Shown here: one piece after another, positions 7,114-10,096 of the stretch
Numbering within the stretch: the stretch's first letter is position 1
Layout: every line of letters begins with the position of its first letter
Assembly: GCA_037189785.1 (NCBI GenBank)
Contig: JBBCIP010000403.1
Coordinates: forward strand, 1 to 10,096
Direction: 5' to 3'
Length of the DNA: 10,096 nt
Source of the DNA: Govanella sp037189785
Lineage (GTDB): Bacteria > Pseudomonadota > Alphaproteobacteria > Sphingomonadales > Govanellaceae
Made by a program: the position numbers and the translations under genes
Notes under the pieces: model-generated
What the model was told of the DNA's origin: nothing
The model's database searches: none
The model's input: only the letters and a program-made list of their open reading frames with translations

Positions 7114-8111
7114 CCAGCCCTATTTTGAAAGTCGAAAATCTACAGGTACATTTCCCGATCGCGACGGGCGGTGTTCTGATCCGCAATTATACGCCGTTGA
7201 AAGCGGTGGACGGGATCGGGTTTGACCTACACGAAGGCGAAACGCTCGGCATTGTCGGTGAATCCGGGTGCGGAAAATCGACCCTTGGCCGTGCTATCAT
7301 TCGCCTAATCCAACCGACCGGCGGTCGCGTGCTGTGGCTGGGCGAAGATTTGGCTGGCCTTAATCAAAAAGCCATGCGCGCCAAACGCGGTGATCTGCAA
7401 ATTATCTTTCAAAGCCCCTTGGCCAGCCTCAACCCGCGCATGACCGTTGGGCGGATTATCGGCGAACCTTTGGAAATCTTTCGCCCAGACCTATCCACAC
7501 AGGAACGGCGGGCGGAAGTCGAAAAGATGATGGCTTTGGTCGGCCTTGATAAAGCCGGCGCTGATCGTTATCCGCACGAGTTTAGCGGCGGGCAATGCCA
7601 ACGCATCAGCATTGCCCGGGCCATGATTCTCAAACCAAAACTTTTGGTCTGTGACGAAGTGGTCAGTGCGCTCGATGTTTCCGTCAAAGCGCAAATCATC
7701 AATCTTTTAAAAGATATTCAGCGCGAAACCGGCGTTGCCCTGATTTTTATCAGCCATGATTTGGCCGTGGTCCGCAACATTTGCAAACGCGTTATGGTCA
7801 TGTTTTTGGGTAAGACTATGGAGATCGGCGCAACATTCGATATCTTTGATCGACCGGCACATCCTTATACAAAAGCATTGTTACGCGCGATCCCTCTGCC
7901 CGATCCACGATTGGAACGAGAGCGCGAAGCCATTTTGTTGAACGATGAATTGCCGTCACCATTGAATCCGCCATCGGGTTGCGTTTTCCGCACCAGATGC
8001 CCGATTGCAACGCCGCTATGCATTCACGAAGCCCCGCCCCCGACTATGCTGCGAGACGATCACAAGGTGGCCTGCCACTATCCAGGAAAAGATTTACCGA
8101 CGAAGCAATAG
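7110..8111 (+). CDS. oppF: ABC importer ATP-binding protein, OppF/DppF family
   Basis: The 333-residue product is the second ATPase, expected to dimerise with the OppD-type protein at the cytoplasmic face of the permeases. It shows Walker A GESGCGKST (50-58), Q-loop IIFQSPLASLNPRMTVG (98-114), signature FSGGQCQR (158-165), Walker B with D182 and E183 in LLVCDEVVSALD, and H-loop His216 in FISHDLAV. The FSGGQCQR and CDExVSALD variants are typical of OppF rather than OppD. The C-terminal domain has HPYTKALLRAIP and GCVFRTRC, with cysteines at about 281, 287, 294 and 312. It overlaps oppD by 4 bases (7110-7113). The ribosome binding site is weak, so coupling is likely. It is the last gene of the operon, with the hairpin at 8123-8148 just beyond its stop. 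Confidence 0.94.
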   Translation: MTSPILKVENLQVHFPIATGGVLIRNYTPLKAVDGIGFDLHEGETLGIVGESGCGKSTLGRAIIRLIQPTGGRVLWLGEDLAGLNQKAMRAKRGDLQIIFQSPLASLNPRMTVGRIIGEPLEIFRPDLSTQERRAEVEKMMALVGLDKAGADRYPHEFSGGQCQRISIARAMILKPKLLVCDEVVSALDVSVKAQIINLLKDIQRETGVALIFISHDLAVVRNICKRVMVMFLGKTMEIGATFDIFDRPAHPYTKALLRAIPLPDPRLEREREAILLNDELPSPLNPPSGCVFRTRCPIATPLCIHEAPPPTMLRDDHKVACHYPGKDLPTKQ

Positions 8112-8122
8112 CATATAAAAAG

Positions 8123-8148
8123 ACGCCCCCGCAAATTTGCGAGGGCGT
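8123..8148 (-). terminator. Intrinsic terminator between convergent operons
   Basis: A 26-base inverted repeat starts ACGCCC and ends GGGCGT, with GCAAATTTGC at its centre and a single C/A mismatch. On the minus strand it is followed by C and five T (8121-8117), a textbook rho-independent terminator for the aldehyde dehydrogenase-oxidase-SDR operon, 24 bases after the SDR stop. On the plus strand it lies 11 bases after the oppF stop but lacks a good T run, so it probably works less well in that direction. Confidence 0.85.
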
Positions 8149-8172
8149 AAGCAGTTTCAGGGTAGATAACTT

Positions 8173-8931
8173 CTAATCCAGCAACAATCCGGAACTCATA
8201 TTGGTCACGGTGCCGGTCATATGTGTTCCATGGGCGGAACATAAAAACGCGATAAACGCCGCGACTTGATCAGACGTCGTGAAGCCATGATTGAGCGATA
8301 GTCCCCGTAACGCGTCCATCGTGTCCTCACTCAATCGATCCAACATCGGCGTTTCAACGGGGCCAGGCGCCACGCAATTCACACGAATCCCGTCGGCCAT
8401 CCATTCTTTCGCCAGATAGCGGGTCAAATTAATGATGCCGGCTTTCGCAACAGCATAGGCGGGGCCGGACAAATGCGATCCACCGTTGATGCCGTTCGTC
8501 GATGACGTCAGAACCAAACCTCCACCACGGCTATTTTTCAGATGCTCATGACTTGCTTTCGCCAACAGAAACGCAGACGTCAGATTAAGTGCGAGAAGCT
8601 TGTTCCAATCATCCAGCGCCACATCCACAAGCGGTCCCTTGCCAACGGCGCCGGCCAGATGCACAACATGATCCAACCGACCGAAACGGGTCACTGCATC
8701 CGTCACGAGAGCCTTGACGTTATCCTCACGCGTTACATCCAGCGGCAACCACACCAGACTATCGGATGCAGGAAGGTCTACAGGTGGCGCGGACGCATGA
8801 AAGGTGGCGACGACACGCGCCCCACCTTTCAACAACAAAGATACAAGCGCGCGTCCCAAGCCACCGGACGCACCGGTCACCAAGACAACATGGGCCGCGC
8901 CCTCGTAAAGCGCCGTATTAAGCGGCGGCAT
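8173..8931 (-). CDS. Short-chain dehydrogenase/reductase (classical SDR)
   Basis: The 252-residue product is a cytosolic NAD(P)(H)-dependent oxidoreductase of normal SDR length. The Rossmann glycine motif TGASGGLG is at 19-26. LDV at 64-66 should contact the adenine ring, and HLAG at 91-94 replaces the usual NNAG. The catalytic tetrad is complete: N116 (ALNLTSAF), S143/S144 (LTSST), Y159 and K163 (YAVAK). PGPVETPM (179-186) is the usual cofactor-binding loop. His45 after beta-2 gives no clear NAD/NADP preference. The ATG lies 14 bases inside the end of the upstream oxidase-like gene, without a good ribosome binding site, so translation is probably coupled. It is the last gene before the terminator. 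The substrate is unknown; an alcohol/ketone step connected with the operon's aldehyde dehydrogenase is inferred. Confidence 0.94.
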   Translation of the reverse strand: MPPLNTALYEGAAHVVLVTGASGGLGRALVSLLLKGGARVVATFHASAPPVDLPASDSLVWLPLDVTREDNVKALVTDAVTRFGRLDHVVHLAGAVGKGPLVDVALDDWNKLLALNLTSAFLLAKASHEHLKNSRGGGLVLTSSTNGINGGSHLSGPAYAVAKAGIINLTRYLAKEWMADGIRVNCVAPGPVETPMLDRLSEDTMDALRGLSLNHGFTTSDQVAAFIAFLCSAHGTHMTGTVTNMSSGLLLD

Positions 8932-9634
8932 TCGTTACAACACTGGCATAAATGCCGTCGAGCATCGCGTAACGGAGCGACGCCGAAGATCCCACAGCCG
9001 AGATCGCAAGACGTTGCATATGCGCCGTGTCGGAATAATCATAAGCCAGACGCAAACCAACGTCGGCATGCTCTTCGTCACCTTCGATATGAACATGGAA
9101 GAATTCCAGATCGTCTTCGCTGAAGCCCATTTGGCGCATGGCTTTGACGTAATCCGGATAAAGGGTCGGCAGCTGTCCTTCAAGTGCGACCATGATACCG
9201 CTTGAAGCTTGTGCCAGTGGGCGAATGGTTGAAAGTTCCCAGATCCACGACCGCATAGCCAACGTGGTTGGCAAGATTTTGCCATCTGGTTCTGCGTTCA
9301 AGCATTCTTCACGGCTGACACCACACGCATTGGCGAATTTGATCAACAGTTCCGGATGACGCTTTTCAGGCGCATGCGGCATTTCTTCACCAAGCAGGTT
9401 TTCCAGCAAATGTTGACGTGCTTCCAAATCAGGCAAGCGCGCGAACAAAGCCGCAAATTGCTGTGGAATTGGATCGATGTAGTAAAAATGTTGAATGGCC
9501 CATTTACCCAATTGCTCGCGGCTCAATTTGCCGGCAGCCCAAGCCGCCGAAAACGGATGGCGTCCGCCATGACGGACGGTCCGTGCATCTTCCAACGCTT
9601 TATAAAACTCTTCACGTGGCAGTTTGTTGGTCAT
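8918..9634 (-). CDS. Heme-oxygenase-like putative di-metal oxidase (TenA/PqqC/CADD fold)
   Basis: The 238-residue protein belongs to the all-helical TENA/THI-4/PqqC superfamily. WAIQHFYYIDPIPQQFAALFARLPD (45-69) and the helix with NLLGEE followed by HPELLIKFANACGV (79-106) are typical. Di-iron members such as CADD and UndA bind metal through Glu and His on one helix, Glu on the next, and a His-x3-Asp-x2-His triad. Here the candidates are E83/E84 with H93 (or H87), E152 in ALEGQLP, and H182-x3-D186-x2-H189 in VHIEGDEEH, so all ligands appear present. This argues for a metal-dependent oxidase rather than thiaminase TenA, which uses a cysteine, or PqqC, which is cofactor-free. The ATG has AGGAG (9643-9647) 8 nt upstream. 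It follows the aldehyde dehydrogenase by 63 bases and overlaps the SDR by 14. The reaction is unknown; oxidative cleavage or oxygenation of a small carboxylate or amine is inference only. Confidence 0.87.
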   Translation of the reverse strand: MTNKLPREEFYKALEDARTVRHGGRHPFSAAWAAGKLSREQLGKWAIQHFYYIDPIPQQFAALFARLPDLEARQHLLENLLGEEMPHAPEKRHPELLIKFANACGVSREECLNAEPDGKILPTTLAMRSWIWELSTIRPLAQASSGIMVALEGQLPTLYPDYVKAMRQMGFSEDDLEFFHVHIEGDEEHADVGLRLAYDYSDTAHMQRLAISAVGSSASLRYAMLDGIYASVVTNAAA

Positions 9635-9642
9635 CTTAAAAA

Positions 9643-9647
9643 CTCCT
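9643..9647 (-). promoter_or_regulatory. Strong ribosome binding site for the oxidase-like gene
   Basis: A perfect AGGAG on the minus strand is 8 nt before the ATG at 9632-9634. It suggests that the oxidase-like protein is translated independently, unlike the SDR that follows it. Confidence 0.75.
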
Positions 9648-9697
9648 ATGGAAATCTGATTTGGTTGTGACGGTTACACCGATTAATCTGCTTGGTC

Positions 9698-10096
9698 TTA
9701 CTGAGAGGTTACTTGGTTTTCGCTCATGCTAAAGATGGTCAAAGGATCACCGCTTTGCATGATCAATGCTTTCTTGCGGAAAAACCGCATAAGGCCCGCA
9801 GGCCCCATCCGCGATCCGCCAAGCCCTGAGTATTTGAAAGAATTCTTTTCCGGCTCATAGGTCATGTATGTCATGCAGGTATCATTGATTGTGATACCGC
9901 CCGCATTAATTCGCTCTCCTACGGTCGCGGCTTCTTCGATGGTGCGACCGATGACCGCGCCGGAAAGCCCGAACTCGGTATCGTTCGCCAGCAAGACCGC
10001 TTCATCAACGGTCGAAAATTTCATCACCGGCATGATCGGACCAAACGTTTCTTCCCGCATCACATCCATGTCGTGATTGACATCGATCAACACGGT
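9698..10096 (-). CDS. Aldehyde dehydrogenase, NAD(P)-dependent, C-terminal part only
   Basis: The frame is open from the right edge to the TAA at 9698-9700, giving the last 132 residues of an ALDH-superfamily enzyme that oxidises aldehydes to carboxylates with NAD(P)+. TVLIDVNHDMDVMREETFGPIMPV is the conserved segment whose EETFGP glutamate binds the nicotinamide ribose. It is followed by ANDTEFGLSGAVIGRT, INAGGITIND and the late YSGLGGSRMG loop, all standard. The catalytic Cys and general-base Glu lie upstream, outside the window, so activity cannot be confirmed. The tail after RFFRKKALIM extends about 22 residues, somewhat longer than in many relatives. It is the first visible gene of the minus-strand operon; any promoter is beyond the edge. 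The 63 bases after its stop hold only the next gene's ribosome binding site. Confidence 0.93.
   Translation of the reverse strand, partial: TVLIDVNHDMDVMREETFGPIMPVMKFSTVDEAVLLANDTEFGLSGAVIGRTIEEAATVGERINAGGITINDTCMTYMTYEPEKNSFKYSGLGGSRMGPAGLMRFFRKKALIMQSGDPLTIFSMSENQVTSQ

Noticed and set aside
8542..9123. 193-residue open frame on the plus strand
   Set aside because: It spans the junction of the SDR and oxidase-like genes in antisense, is very rich in Arg/His/Gln and has no recognisable domain.
8918..9634. Naming the oxidase-like gene pqqC or tenA
   Set aside because: There are no PQQ or thiamine biosynthesis genes nearby. The di-metal ligand pattern H-x3-D-x2-H fits the CADD/UndA side of the superfamily better.

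Overview
The window looks like chromosomal DNA of a moderately GC-rich Gram-negative bacterium, most likely an alphaproteobacterium. This is inferred from a Tat-exported IorB-type molybdenum hydroxylase, a compact oppBCDF operon and a codon mix typical of that class. No taxonomic marker is present. There are no RNA genes, insertion sequences, CRISPR arrays or phage genes.

Layout. (1) Minus strand, about 1-2504: a Tat-signal molybdopterin-binding oxidoreductase (IorB type). It is followed with no gap by the 5' part of a secreted formylglycine-generating-enzyme/SUMF1-fold protein that runs off the left edge; this gene has a TTG start, and its ribosome binding site overlaps the oxidoreductase stop codon. 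(2) A non-coding divergent region, about 2505-2941, carries a striking AT-rich nested palindrome, a GC-rich hairpin and a short direct repeat. (3) Plus strand, 2942-4180: a 12-TM major facilitator transporter of the TetA-like drug:proton antiporter type. (4) Plus strand, 4287-8111: four genes of an ABC peptide/nickel-type importer (two permeases, two ATPases), each overlapping or abutting the next, with no substrate-binding protein gene beside them. (5) A strong hairpin terminator at 8123-8148 lies between the convergent transcription units. (6) Minus strand, 10096-8173: the C-terminal part of an aldehyde dehydrogenase, a heme-oxygenase-like (TenA/PqqC/CADD fold) putative di-metal oxidase with its metal ligands intact, and a classical short-chain dehydrogenase. 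They form one probable operon read toward the terminator.

How the parts may work together. The oppBCDF products should form one inner-membrane importer for a peptide or similar solute, using a binding protein encoded elsewhere. The right-hand operon combines an NAD(P)-aldehyde dehydrogenase, a di-metal oxidase-like protein and an SDR, which suggests a short oxidative pathway on an unknown small molecule. It is the best candidate in the window for undescribed biochemistry. The left-hand pair would act in the periplasm. The IorB-type subunit has no adjacent [2Fe-2S] or cytochrome partner, so its electron acceptor is not visible here.
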